A stretch of DNA of 64,000 bases. Source: Paulownia fortunei. Lineage: Eukaryota; Streptophyta; Magnoliopsida; Lamiales; Paulowniaceae. The DNA lies in the NCBI GenBank assembly GCA_019321725.1, contig CM033109.1:17019993-17083992 (forward strand), read 5' to 3'. The notes beneath the pieces were generated by a model that saw nothing but the letters and a program-made list of their open reading frames with translations, was not told the origin of the DNA and did no database searches. The translations under genes and the position numbers were made by a program. Positions 35,902-48,501 of this stretch are shown here, piece by piece (the stretch's first letter is position 1; the number at the start of each line of letters is the position of its first letter).

Positions 35902-38900
35902 TCAGAAGTCAAATTCTCCGGTTGCCTGAGAAAGAACCCAGCAGCAAAACCATTATATTAAATTCCCAGACAAATAAGCACTGAATTATGTAAAGATGAG
36001 CACATAGGTCAAAATGGAAACAAGGCCTTCCTTCAATAGTATAGACAAAACATACCTTGTTGAACAGAATGTCTTTATTATTTATGTGCATAATGCCATC
36101 CTTCAATGTGCATTTCCACCTGCTCTTGGTTCTTGTCACCTAAATAAAGAAGTATCCATTTAAGAATAACATCGTCACAGTGAAAACACAGCTGAAAGAA
36201 TGAGATCAACATCATCAAAAGAAACCATGAAAAACCACCAGCTGGGAAAAATTCAGCTCAGTACCTTGTCAAACTGAGCTAGAACCAAATGTGTTGTGTT
36301 CAGATCCTCCCCTTGGTCCACATCATCCAGATCATCGTCATCATCTTCATTCAAGGGTTCATCATCATCATCATCTCCAGTGTCATTCTGAACAGGAGCA
36401 GGAGTTGCTGCTAGCATCTCTAGTAGTGAAGATAGTAGGAAATCAACATTGGAGCATAAATAGGCTTAAGACATGCCAAGTGATTCAAATTAGATGATTA
36501 GTGTTACCGTTTGGCATAGGCGTGTTCACTATATTGTAGTCTTCATTGACAACTCCTTGATAATTGTATATCTTTCAAAGTAAGAATAAAGCAACCAAGT
36601 TAGTTTAGAGAATAACCAACGGTAAATTCATATTACACAATATATGATGTATCTTACATTGGAAAGAAACAAAGAATAATAACAAAATAAAGGTAGAAGA
36701 TTACTGAGAAGAAAATAATCAAGATGAATAAGGTACAGACAAGGCCCACTTGATTAACATTGTTTTCAAATTATAGCAACCAATAAAATGTGAACGCATA
36801 ATCCTGCTTTTCAATCACCATGATTAAAGTAAGTATCAATTAAAATAATCTCAAGATTGCTTCCACATATCAGATTTTAACTAAACAAAAATTGAATACT
36901 TTTTTAAGAGCCAATTACTCAAATGAGATTCAAAGCTTGCATGCAAATGGCTGCTTGTCATCGGAAATATTAAGGAGATGCTAACAGCTTTAATAGCCCA
37001 ACAACTATGAAGATCAAGGAATCGGACATAGACAAGAAAAACATGTTAGATTTCTAAGATCATTGAAATCCAGGCTCTGCAGCATTGTTTAGAACAGGAG
37101 TATCCATTACAACAAGCAGTTCATTTTGCAAAACTATAGTATCAATGAAGCCCAAATAAAAGTCGAAAGATTTCTTGTCTGAATTTACAAAGCCACCAAA
37201 GTACCGTTAAAATTGATCTCAGTTTTTCAAACATAAATGGTGACTCAAATAAGAAATATAAGTAGGGCGTCTGTAGTCCTGGAAGGGGGACAGCTTGTCA
37301 CGGTAACAGTGGAAATTTACAAGTTGCTTCTTGTCAAATTACAGTTGTTTACATTTTGGGGAACCACATTTGAATAAGCAGCGCAAAAAATGGGATAATT
37401 ATCACATAAATGGTTTTTTATCATACTGTCATACCAACATCATTCCACAAGTCCATCTTTTGCCTAGTACAAAAGATGCAATCGAAAGAAAACAATAATT
37501 GTGTCTATAGTAAGAATTTTGTTTTTTAAAAAGGGCTGCAACAGAAGGCACACTTATAACATCAAGATAGACGATCCAAACTTTACCTCTGCAGAAGATT
37601 ATGTACAAGTTAAACCTCTCAAGAGAACAGGACATGCTCTGACATATTAGTATGTAGCTTTCTTAACTAATTACAAGCTTGTGATTAAATTAGTCTGCCC
37701 CAGTTGTTGAAGAAACAATTGAATGAAAGATAGAAAATCCATAAAGCTTAGGGAGCTATAGGAATCCCTTAGCACCACCACCCCACCCAAAAAGAAAGAA
37801 AAAAAAAACAAAAACCTTTAAATCACCAAATCGGGCCCTAACTTCAATTACAACCAAGGACCCCAGCCTTTCCACACCTTCATTGGTACCAGTTCCCACC
37901 AATATTTGAATCATACATGTTCCTTGCGTCATCACTACTGTAATAGAATGATGGTTGAAGATAAGGGATATGTACAATTCCAGACAGTAATAAGAATATA
38001 CCACAAAATCCACACCTTTAGTCATAAAACTGCAAGCATAAAGGAATGGGCCACAAAAAAGGTAAAGATAACAAGCAAAATGTGTCAGAATCAAAATGAA
38101 GGAATAATGCCAGCATAGAGCCATCACCATCAAAAAGACTTTTACCCAGTGAAAACAAGATATCACCAGATCCACAAAATCTGCTTTTCAGTGGATATAG
38201 AAGGCACAAGGGAGCTAATCTACAATTGCAGCTGTGATGATGGTGATGAAGAACAATAACAACGTAAACTGCTATTTTGTGATGGTAATACCATAAATAT
38301 AATGAGTTTCACTATTTGCTTGTGTGTTATTTGCATATTGCAAGAAAACAGGGGGACAACTCACATTGGGTGTAGAAAGCACATCATCATATGGATCAGG
38401 TATGGGACCATCCAACTGAGGTATTCTTAAAGACAATGTTCCCCCTTGAACAAACATTTGTTGAACGCCCCCTTGAACCACCTGCCAAACGACAATTAGA
38501 AGTTTGTGAAGCTGCAGTGAATAGAGAAGCGAACAAATATCCTATGAGGTCGAAAATGTCTAACCACCCATTAAATAGGCTAGCACGGTGGATGAGAGTA
38601 AATCATCAGAGAGGTCAAGGTCACCCTCGGCTTCCTCCATGTCCATGGCGATCATTTTTAGAATAGAATTCCTTAGCACACTAACATGTTGTACAACAAG
38701 CCGACCTTGTTTAACATGCAACTCATTGGACAGGCCTATTTCCAATTAACAAGGAAGCCAATTGAACTACCACTGAGTAGGTAGATCCTATGTTTCTCAT
38801 TTTCTCACATGGAGAGAAGTACAAAAATGATAAATCTCAAAATGTAGCACTACCAATCACATCAAGGCCTCGTTTGGTTCAATGAGGGGAAAGGAAAGTG

Positions 38901-41900
38901 AAAGAGGAAGGGGGAGTGAAGCTTACTTTATACAGGGGAAGTATAGTAGTTTCTCTCGGGAAGTAAAATGGGAAGGGCCCAATTAACCACTTTTTCTTTT
39001 TATTTAACATACTATTAAAAGAATTTTGATTACTAATCATTAAGTGAAAAATTAAACTTGAAAACTTCTTCAACAATAATTAACTAGTAAGCAAAAAGCA
39101 AGAAAGAAAATGAAATATTTTCTGGACGCCAACATCTAAGAATTACTAAAGGTTTTCCATGTATTAGAGCTCGTTCAATTAGGGGCAAGTGGCATCACCG
39201 ATTTTTCTTTTTTCTTTTAACTAGGGATGACCCTAAAAGAAGGAGAAGATAAACAGTTTATTTCAGCCGAAGATAAAAGTAAGCATGGTAGGATAAAAAT
39301 GAGAAAATAGAGGTGAGGAAAAATTGTAGTATGGAAAACACGGTAAATGAAAATATAATTGAGGATTTTTATATCTTTTGAGCTTTATACTTCCATTTTT
39401 CTGCCCGACTTTGGACAGAAACAAAATTGAGCTCCAGAGAGGTTTCATATACCTCCTATTTTATTCCCTTTATTATTCTCACACCTAATAAGTAAATTTT
39501 TCTTATACACCCACTTGTACTTCCACTTCTATTATACATTAACATTTTACCCCATTGGATTGAGACAATATTCCCCTCCAATTATTCTCCCAACCCTAAC
39601 ACTTCCACTTCTCTTATACATCCACTTTTCACCCAACCAAACAAGCTCTAAGACAACAAAAAATTGATAAGTGGAATTCATCCATCTTTTCATATTCTCA
39701 ACTTTAGTCTTTCTTTAGCGACAAAGGTCATATATCATTTTTATAGCAACAAATTAGGTTCTAAATCATGAAATTAAAAATGGTTGAGATTTACGTAATT
39801 AGTTCCCCTGTATTTCAATTTATAAAATATAGGTGCTGTTCAATTTCTAAAAGTTTAAAAATTAAAACAGTAAATAAACCATTTGACTAACAATTCCAGT
39901 CCACGGCATGGGAAGCTACTTTTTGGTGTTTACGCAAAATCAAAAGAAGTTTACACAAGAAAAATTGAAGAACATGGAGATTACATAAAATGACTAATTT
40001 CAATTATTTCCAGAGATGACTAAGATAAGTTTATAATCACGAACAATATCTAAGCTTAGCAATGAATTGAAAGTAAACCATATACACTTTATAAGTTGAA
40101 GTGCATAGGAGCTTGGTGTTACTGAATGTATGCCTTTGGCGTGTGCCATTTTGTCCATGATATTTTGTAGTACCTTCACAATTTGCATGTAATACTCATC
40201 AATGAGACATCCTACAGAGCAGAAGACTGATCTAGAAATTTTCCTGAATTATCAAATGGAGGTCAACAGTTCACAAGTTGTTGAATGATGCACTATTAGA
40301 CCAAAACAAATAACTGAGTTCATTAAGGAACTCTGAACTCTACTAACAGCCTGGCATTTTCAGCAATGAAATAAACAGAGTTAATCGATGCATGAAAAAA
40401 ATCTACCTTCAACTCATCTGATAGAATGTCTCCAGCTCCATCTTGCTGTGGGATGTATCCACCAGCACGGTAATGTGGAGCGATGTCCTCCCGTTTTCGC
40501 TTTCCAGAAGACATGAAGAAATCCTGCAATTATTTCTCCAGCATTATCTCTTACTGAGTGAAAATGCAATCAAATTTTGCAGAGAAATAGAGTGAAAATG
40601 ATAATCCCAACTTCCCACAATGAATGTCTTGTTTTCTTTTCTTTTTCTCTTTTCCAAAAAGGTTGGTCCTTTACTATAAAAAGTAGCCATTTATTGAGGA
40701 AGTGACTGTCATACCCTTCTATTTAAATTTCAAAAGATAAGTTTAATCATTCTTGCCATCACACAATAGCCTTACATATGCAAAGTAAAGGAGTTTCAGA
40801 CATTGATAGAAGCAACAAATAAAAATCCAACATTCATTACATTATGCAAGGCAATTTTTTTGCTCTTTTTCCGTCCATAATCAATTCCCACAGATAATCC
40901 CTTTATTTATGGAGTTAAATATGTGGCTGATAAAGGTTTTGTTTTTTGTTTTTTAAATTCTCTGTGTGGAATATTAACTATACATTAATTTACTTCCTTT
41001 TTTATAAGCTTTAACAAACAAGGGTAATTTTGGAAGAAAGTGTCACAATGCTGAGTTTTATTATTTCTTGGAAAAAGTCAAACAAGACATCCTTAACGGG
41101 AATGGAGTATATTATAATGAGAGTGGTCATGGACACTAGAGAATCAGTCTTCAAACTTGAATCGGTAGATAGAAAAAGAGAGATAAAAAATGAAAAGAAC
41201 ATCCCCACCAGTTTAGAGAATCATATGTTAGTCAAAGTGATTCAATCGCAAAAACAACACAAAAGATATAGCCATATACATCTAGCTATTTCAGAATATC
41301 ATTATTGCAAAATTTCTATTCCATATTATTTCATCTAATCGTATCTAGGGATGCAAGATAAGTCGAGCAAACTTCAGTGAAGCTATACTTGAGCTCGAGC
41401 CAGGTAAGGAGACGAGCTTGAGCCCAAGCATAGGTATTCAAAAGCTTATGAGTTTTATTTTTAAATCTTCGTGTTTTAAAATGTAATGTAATATTGTTAA
41501 TAATATTGGCGATAATAATATTATTATTCTTAATGACATCACCAATCTTAATAATGATTTGTATAATAGTAAGTCTATATTATAGTATAAACAATAACAA
41601 TTTAAAACTAATATAATATTATATGATACATCAATGGTGATTGAATTTGGATAAGTATTACCTTATTCACAATGATAACATCAATAATACAATAATAAAG
41701 TCTTATAGTACTCAAAGAAACAGAAAAAATGAATTTCAAATACAGGTGACTGGAACTCAAGCTCAAACGAGCAGAGCTCGATCTCAAGCCATAACTAACA
41801 AGCTCGTCGAGCCTAAAAATTTTAAAGGCTCAACTCAACTCGACTTATTTGCAGCCCTAAGAACAATAAATCACAATTAGAAATGTAGCTTTATTATGGT

Positions 41901-42816
41901 TGCATGAAGGCCACCAGAGAATTTCACCAAGCCATATGAAATTTGAATCATCGGTCACCACATTAGTTATAATTAAAAAGAATATGAACATTTCTGTGGC
42001 CCTCTTGGTTGTGTCCCCTTTAATATGTCACTGTCCTAAAATAGTTATTTGCTGCCTCGCTTCAATGTCAATCAAAAAAATATGTGCCCTATGTCAATTA
42101 TCAAAAACATATTATGTGGGTTTAAGAGGCCGTTTGTTTTAATCTCTACTAAATTGTTTGGACATTTAGTACTATGTGAAAGAGCAGCACATTTTCAGTT
42201 AAAAAGGAAATATAAACCGAAAGAGAGAGAAGATTCTATACATATCTCATAATTAACAGTATCGATGGTGAGCATTCAGTCTTTAGGAAGTATCTGATTC
42301 AACAGAAAAATGATCCAGCAAGAATAGGGGATCTAGGCTCAAAGTCACACAGAGTAAAGGACATAAATGAGCTAGACTTTACGCAAAGGCCATAAATTTA
42401 AAGCCTTTTCACACCATCTCCTTTTATTAGTTATCTGAAACTTGTCAACAAAATGATTCACATAATAATGAACTCCATTAGATAAGCAAAAGCAGAGACA
42501 AAAGGTCTAAGCATACACTCCTACAAGCATTTGAGACCACTGATTCAATTTCTGACAACAAACATACCATTATAAATCCAGATTTTTTGGTAATTAGTAA
42601 AAGAGAAAAAAAATTGATTGGTTTATGTCTTCGCCAGTTCAAACCCAGCTTGGCAAGTCACTAGCAGAGTCAGAAAGTAGAAACCCACGTAAAACCATTA
42701 ATCCAGTTGCCTCTCCAACCAATAAAGGGAAACAAAATTTATGACGTCTGTAATTAATGAGCTTCCCAGGGAAGCCCACAATAAAAGCTAATACCTTCAA
42801 ACATTATAACCATAAG

Positions 42817-42880
<64 letters not shown>

Positions 42881-42918
42881 ATTCAGTGTACATGTGCATG
42901 CCGCCTCCCTCCCTTCCT

Positions 42919-42965
<47 letters not shown>

Positions 42966-43050
42966 CCTCCCACACACACACACACAAAAACACAAGTAAA
43001 TGCAAGCACATACACTCGCCCACAATTCAGTGTAGCTAATGCCTCTCCCA

Positions 43051-43106
<56 letters not shown>

Positions 43107-45985
43107 GCACACACACACACACACACAAACTCAAGTAGTTGCAAACACATACACTTGGCCACAACTCAGTGTGGCTAATGCCTCTCCCACCAGCTTCAAT
43201 ACATGAACACGTGCATGCACCCGGTACCACAGATGGATAATTTTTTTCTTCTTCCCCCACATATAAAACCAAGAATCTCTATAAAAACCCTGGGTTTATA
43301 CCAAATAAATTGGAAATAAGTACTAACTTCATAAAACTCTTGAAATATTTTCTTCAACATATTCCTCTATCAAACCATGACCCAAATGAGCTCAAGTTCA
43401 TAGATGTCAAGAACTAATTATAGAATATCATAAAATCGGACATGGATCTGGATCACCAGATGCAATCATCTATAAATAATTATTTTCACAAGAGTAATCT
43501 GATTAAATTATCTCAGAGTTCTCTGTATCACAGCCATGTTAGCAAATGGACAAAACCAGTAGACATCCTCATGCCCCTTATATATATTTGGTTAGCTGAT
43601 CATAAAAATGATCAATTATATATTAAATGATGCAAAGTAACCATAGAGATTGTGGACCTTTATCTGAACTGAATTAAAAACAGCGTTTGTCATTTTCACA
43701 CATTTCCTTGGATTGTATGCAATACAGAAATTTCAGTTTGGCTACCTGATCTACCTAGTGTGGCAAAATCCCCCTTATGTAATATTGAATTTCACACACT
43801 TCCATTTTGTCATGATAAATTATATAAAGCACTTATGTTTAAATCAACAATTAACTTTATTGATTGTCAAAAAGGGAACAAAAGAAAAAAATGTTAATAC
43901 GCATCTTCTGTTTTTCACTTCCCTTCTCCAGAGGGAGAAATTGCACAGTCTACAATAACTAACTGTCACTAATTAGGTGGAGTCAAATACAATGGGGCTA
44001 AATATCATTCATTCTGATGAACTTTCAATGTCTCATACCCATTTTTCCCTTCTTTTAGCAGAACCATGATCTTCCTAGGTAAGATGTGAGTTTTTAACTT
44101 CTTATATAAAAGAAAGTACCAGGAAACAGAAAAATATCAATTCATCTTCACTTCCAAATGAAGAGCACATGTATTACATAATTGACATATTTGGGATGAA
44201 AAATTTAAAGCTCATTTAGTCTTGAAAAAGATGCATATAAAAATTTTAGCTTGTGACCCCCTCTTAAAAACATAAGATCTCAGAACTTCAGAACCAAAGC
44301 AATTAAATGTAAAACATGACATCAACCAAAATCTCTAGCCCACAATGCAGCAGTGGCAACTAGCTTTCAGTATCATGCAGTTCATCCAACAAAATCAAAA
44401 GAATAAAGTAGTTCTTTAGATGCAAGTATCTTTAGATGCAAGTACCAGTTGATGTTTTGGCATCCCCCATCTTTTTACCATTAAAAAGTGCTTAATAAGC
44501 ACTTAGTGTTATAGGAAACCCAACTCGCTTTTAGCAATAAGCATCAGCAGCATTCTCTTTGTTTTAAGCAAAACTAACTCAATTAGTATAAAACTGATCC
44601 ACAAATGACAAAACCTGAGTTGTTGGCTGATGAGGGGCTCCCCTCTCACCCTCTTCCCGCCCTTCCACATAAGCTGCAAAAAGAAAGAGAAGATTTAATA
44701 TAAGGAACAGAGAAATTAATACACAACAGTTCACATTGTTATTTAGACACTACCGCTATTTTGCATCTCTATGTAGATACTGTACATAATATAATGCTCG
44801 TTTATAAGGCTTCTACCATCATACTCACCGACATTCACATCAAGAGGAGGCCTTTGATTTAACCAAGAAGAAGGTGGCTGCTGCAGGATTAAAATAAAAT
44901 TTTCAGTTTTACCACCCACCAAAAAGAAAAAGAGACTGCTGAAATTTCTCATGACCTTATTTAATGCAAGAGGGTTTCCATACATATAACATCACTATAA
45001 CAAAACACATAAATGCAGAGGAAAAAGCATGGTAGATGAGATTTCTGGAAACGAGTTTCTTAACTAAATGTGACAAAGAAAAGTCACACCCACCAACAAA
45101 AAAGAAGGTTCAGGAAATGATGATACCATATATGGGCTAGGTCTTCCTGGTGCAGCTTTTATCTCAGGAACACCACCATTTTCATTACTAGATGCATACT
45201 CATTAGGGGTGATTGGGGTGCCACCAGTAGGAATGTTATACAATGAACCACTATCACTTCCAGGAAGAGGAGTCTGAGCTGTCCCAGGCAATGGCGTCTG
45301 AGCCATTCCGGGCAATGGTGTCTGCACAGTTCCAGGCAGTGGTGTCTGCATAGGAGTTTGCAACGGAGTCTGCACACCCCAAAAACCAACAATTTAACCA
45401 CAGAGCATTTAATACTTCATCATCAAGTTCAAATTTTGAACTGCCGGGATACAAAAACCCAGCTCTCACCGGAGGAAAGAGTAAATCAGCAGTGGGAGTT
45501 TCATACTCCTCGGTGCCTTCATAGGGTACGTTGAGGTCATGCACAGGATTAGGCGTGATAGGACCACCTGCTGCCGCCTTTTGAGTTGCCGACCTGTCTA
45601 TGGGACCCAAAATTGCTCCAGCTTGCATCATCTTCAGTTCCCATAACTGTAGATTTCCAACATAAACTCATCAACACTTCGATTCCAACCACAGATTCAA
45701 GAATTTCAAGACCCTAAACTACCCAAGTCAATCTTAATCATATGTTACCCAATAATTCACATATGCCACACAAAGTACGCCGCAATAAAATATTTTTCCT
45801 AAACCCTAAAATTAATTGCAAAATCAAGCATTCAATTATATATAAAAATGAGAAATCATTACTCCTTGGAGCTCATTGAGTACGCCCTCTCCCGGGCCGC
45901 CATTGTTGATGAACTCATCGCGGACCTTGCTGATGACGTCCTCGATGACGTGGATATAAACATTGCTGGTGGTAGAGCTGGCCAT
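35902..45985 (-). CDS. Transcription initiation factor IIA large subunit (TFIIA-L, alpha/beta)
   Basis: TFIIA-L binds TBP at the TATA box and stabilises the RNA polymerase II preinitiation complex in the nucleus. Coding exons (minus): 45985-45863, 45646-45470, 45369-45127, 44880-44829, 44673-44615, 40523-40407, 38481-38365, 36571-36508, 36419-36265, 36139-36056, 35925-35902. Every junction is GT/AG and keeps frame; the total is 1,215 nt, 404 residues. Residues 1-60 (MASSTTSNVYIHVIEDVISK, NNGGPGEGVLNELQ, WELKMMQ) form the helical domain. The middle is variable with QTPLPG repeats and SGKRKRED. An acidic run (DDDDDEPLNEDDDDDLDD) precedes the beta-barrel end HLVLAQFDKVTRTKSRWKC and KDILFNK, finishing GEFDF. 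Plant homologues as I remember them are near 375-400 residues. Introns 5, 6 and 7 are 4.1, 1.9 and 1.8 kb and hold repeats. No lesion is seen; this is the one clear functional gene. Confidence 0.95.
36290..36400 (-). other. Acidic-run coding segment of TFIIA-L exon 9
   Basis: GAT/GAG-rich sequence encoding two Asp runs. The plus strand reads as a His-rich frame here (HHHHHL), which is only the antisense of the acidic tract. Confidence 0.8.
38866..39648. mobile_element. MITE-like element in TFIIA-L intron 6
   Basis: The left end is GGCCTCGTTTGGTTCA. The right end reads ACCCAACCAAACAAGCTC, whose complement GAGCTTGTTTGGTTGGGT mirrors the left. GTTTGGTT-type inverted ends are common among small plant DNA transposons. 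The interior is about 780 bp, AT-rich, without transposase. No matching target duplication was found, so the limits may be off, and it could be two overlapping elements. Confidence 0.4.
41346..41859. mobile_element. Non-autonomous TIR element in TFIIA-L intron 5
   Basis: It begins TAGGGATGCAAGATAAGTCG and ends CGACTTATTTGCAGCCCTA, an imperfect inverted repeat of about 20 bp. Inside each end are GAGCTCGAGC/GCTCGTCGAGC-rich subterminal repeats. This layout resembles short hAT-like plant elements. It is 514 bp with no transposase frame. An 8-bp target duplication is not evident, so the superfamily is a guess. Confidence 0.6.
42818..43192. repeat. (CT)n/(CG)n/(CA)n microsatellite within a tandem 139-bp unit, TFIIA-L intron 5
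   Basis: Long CT runs at 42,818-42,864, 42,922-42,962 and 43,054-43,104, a CG run at 42,865-42,880, and CA runs at about 42,971-42,985 and 43,107-43,126. The sequence after the CA run (CACATACACT, TCAGTGT, GCTAATGCCTCTCCCACCA) is present twice, offset about 139 bp, with a partial third start at 42,881. On the minus strand, which is the pre-mRNA sense, it is a GA-rich, GT-rich tract. The Ser/Leu- and Arg/Glu-rich frames across it are artefacts. Confidence 0.9.
45253..45348 (-). repeat. Four 24-bp in-frame repeats in TFIIA-L exon 3
   Basis: Four units of exactly 24 bp (45,325-45,348; 45,301-45,324; 45,277-45,300; 45,253-45,276). Each encodes QTPLPG plus two variable residues (TV, MA, TA, SD). 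The flanking TPLQTPMQ suggests older decayed units. Confidence 0.95.
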
Positions 45986-46177
45986 TCTCGCAGATTTTTT
46001 GGAAAAATTGAAATCCGAGAGCACAAATAGAGACACCTGGAATCGATTTTCTGTGAATTCAATAAATAAGGGTGTACGATTTGAGAATCAGAGAGTTTTC
46101 TAGCGAAAGAAACGATGTCCAACGGCGGGGAGAGAGATGAGAGAGAAGAGGCGGAACAGAAAGGGGGAATAAAGAGT

Positions 46178-46192
46178 GGAATATAAATAGGT
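46178..46192 (-). promoter_or_regulatory. Possible TATA-like element upstream of TFIIA-L
   Basis: On the minus strand CCTATTTATATTCC, about 200 bp upstream of the start codon. It is an A/T-rich motif in a plausible place, but plant TATA-less promoters are common and no transcript data are at hand. Confidence 0.3.
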
Positions 46193-47779
46193 TTGCATCC
46201 GTTTATGTGCTTGGATCCACGTGGCAATATCTGATGGATCTGTATCCTTTTCTTTTTCTTCTTTTTTTTTTAAAAGAAAAATCCTTGAAAATTAGAAATC
46301 AGCTTAACACAGAAGAGAAAATTTGAAATGGAGTCCAATAGTAGTTGGGACAGCAATACATTGGTCCAATTCTTAGAAAAGTCACTTTCCTATCTTTACC
46401 TCAAAAAATCTGTTTCTTTTTCTTCCTTTTTTTTTTCAAGAAACCAAATACTTGACAAATTAAATTGTACTAATTTAACTTTTTATTCAGAGATTTATTT
46501 AACTTCAGAGAAGTTTAGAAGAAAAAAAATTATAAGTCTATGCGGTCAATTGAAGTTCATGAGTTAATTTTGATTATAATGGTGCAAAAAATTTTGATTT
46601 ACAGAAAGAATATATTAACAAAACAACTTTGTAACTCGTTTAGCGAAAACACACATTGCTCTTTCCAAAACCTTCCATCATTTTAGTGAATCTAGGGTTG
46701 TTTGCAAGCTTGTCTTGTTATCGCCTTTTAATGTTGCTTTTTATAGATTGATCACATAGGTTTCGGATTTTGATCAACTAAGATATCATTATTATGGCTT
46801 AAAGTACACCTAGTTATTAGGTCTAAGTGTTGGGCCGCATTGTGTGCATTTGAATTTTATCTACGAGTAAAAGAAAAAAGCTTACAAATTGGGCTTAGTA
46901 AGGGACCTGAATGGGTTAAGTTGGATAAGAATTTGGATAGAGTCCGACCTGGAGAGGCCAACCTCAGGGCTATTATGTTTTCAAGGTTGACTTGAGCTAT
47001 TTGGGCTGACTTGATATTTTGGTTAACATACATTATGAAAAGGGTCATAAATTGTTCTTGTCGAAGCTGACCTACATAGGTTTGTCTTATTTCAATACAC
47101 CTTTGCATGCATAAAGGAAAAACCCTAAATATTTTCGGAGACCTGATAAGAAAAGAGAATTTTACCTTAATTAAACTCCCGATTTTGATAGCATAACCCT
47201 AGATTGATGCTTATCTCAAAAGGTAATATCTTGAATTAGTGAAATCAAACTTTGAAAAGATTCAATTACTTTTACACCTATAATATGCACGTTGAAAGTA
47301 AAATTACATTTTTATGATTTTACCAGCACTTTACAATATTGTATTGCTTATCTACCTTTAAAATATCTTTCTAACCCAAGCATCGAATGATTTTTAATGG
47401 GCAAACCCCACCATCCATAACCCTTATTTTGTAAGTATTTTTGGAGGAATTCATTAAGGAATTTCAGAATTTTAGATACGCATTATTTTGAGATACATCA
47501 AGTAGCGTTTTAACTTAAGACATCAGAACATAGCTGATAAGGAAATACAGCAGAATCATGAAGAGCAGGTTCCCATCTAAGAGAATGGCACAGTAGCAGT
47601 AACTCTGGCAGTCCCATCTCACTAACCAGGTATTTTCCATTGTCAAACCCAAAAGGGGACTCGCCCCTGATTAGTGTATACAAATGATTATGAGAGGACT
47701 TACTAATAGTGACTCCCACAGAGCTAATAGAGTGCTAAATCAGCCTATCTCTAGCGAGAATAGGGGCGCCACCAAGAGA
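46193..47779 (+). other. Intergenic region upstream of TFIIA-L
   Basis: It probably contains the TFIIA-L promoter at its left end. No gene or repeat is recognised. A 69-codon minus frame at 47,510-47,719 (with GFDNGKYLVSEMGLPELLLL) looks protein-like but matches nothing I know. Confidence 0.4.
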
Positions 47780-47787
47780 CCAACGAG

Positions 47788-48496
47788 GTAGTGCAAAGCT
47801 CTATCGTTCAATTCAAACCTTGGGATACGAGGGGCCTTCACGTCCATCACAACATTACCCTAGTCATCACAGCTACTATTGCAAACTATGATGTGGCTAA
47901 GGTGTTCATTAATTTAGGAAGCTCAGCTGATATCCTTCTCTATGAAGGGTTCAAGCTAATAGATTTGGGCGAAGCGAAGCTGCAACTAGTAGATACTACA
48001 CTTTTTGGGTTTGCTGGCGGAGCAGTATGACCACTTGGGCAAGTGATTCTACCCCTATCTTTAGAGAAAGATCCCTAGAGGAAGACTAAGAGATAGTGGC
48101 GTTCCTGGTTGTGGACATCCCCTCAATGTACAATGTTATTTTAGGTAGATCAGTGCTCAATATGTTCCAAGTAGTGATCTCCACCTTCCATATATAAATA
48201 AAATTCCCAGTAGAAGATGGAATAGGTGAAGTTGAGGGAGACTAATTTGCAGCACGGAAGTTCAATGTTGAAGCTTCCAGGAAGTGGGAACGCCCTGAAA
48301 AACATAAAGAGAAAGAGAAGGAGTTGGATCTTTAGCCTTCATCTCATATCCAACCATATAAAGAGCTAATGACCATTAAGTTGGTTCTAGGCTACAAGGA
48401 AAAATATAAGTTAGATCACACGTCGAGCCTTAACTGGTTAAATTGTTGATTTTGGCTCCTGAGGCGAAATGAGGATGTGTTTACCTAGTCAACGTA
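47788..48496 (+). pseudogene. Tat-type protease remnant
   Basis: The frame 47,791-48,030 reads VITATIANYDVAKVFINLGS, ADILLYEGFKLIDLGEAKLQ and TLFGFAGGAV, then a stop. PLGQVILPLSL and, in another frame, VPGCGHPLNVQ/YNVILGRS-like pieces follow. This matches the Tat protease order. The active-site Asp of D-x-GSS is Asn here (INLGSS), so catalysis is lost in addition to stops and frameshifts. Confidence 0.75.
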
Positions 48497-48501
48497 GGAT
48501 T

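Noticed and set aside
36291..36497. His-rich plus-strand frame
   Set aside because: It is the antisense of the Asp/Glu run of TFIIA-L exon 9.
42757..43272. Long overlapping frames on both strands, rich in Ser/Leu or Arg/Glu
   Set aside because: They are translations of the CT/GA microsatellite; every frame is open because the dinucleotide repeat contains no stop.
45848..46030. Plus-strand frame of 60 codons
   Set aside because: It is the antisense of TFIIA-L exon 1, which has a matching protein family, splice sites and start codon.
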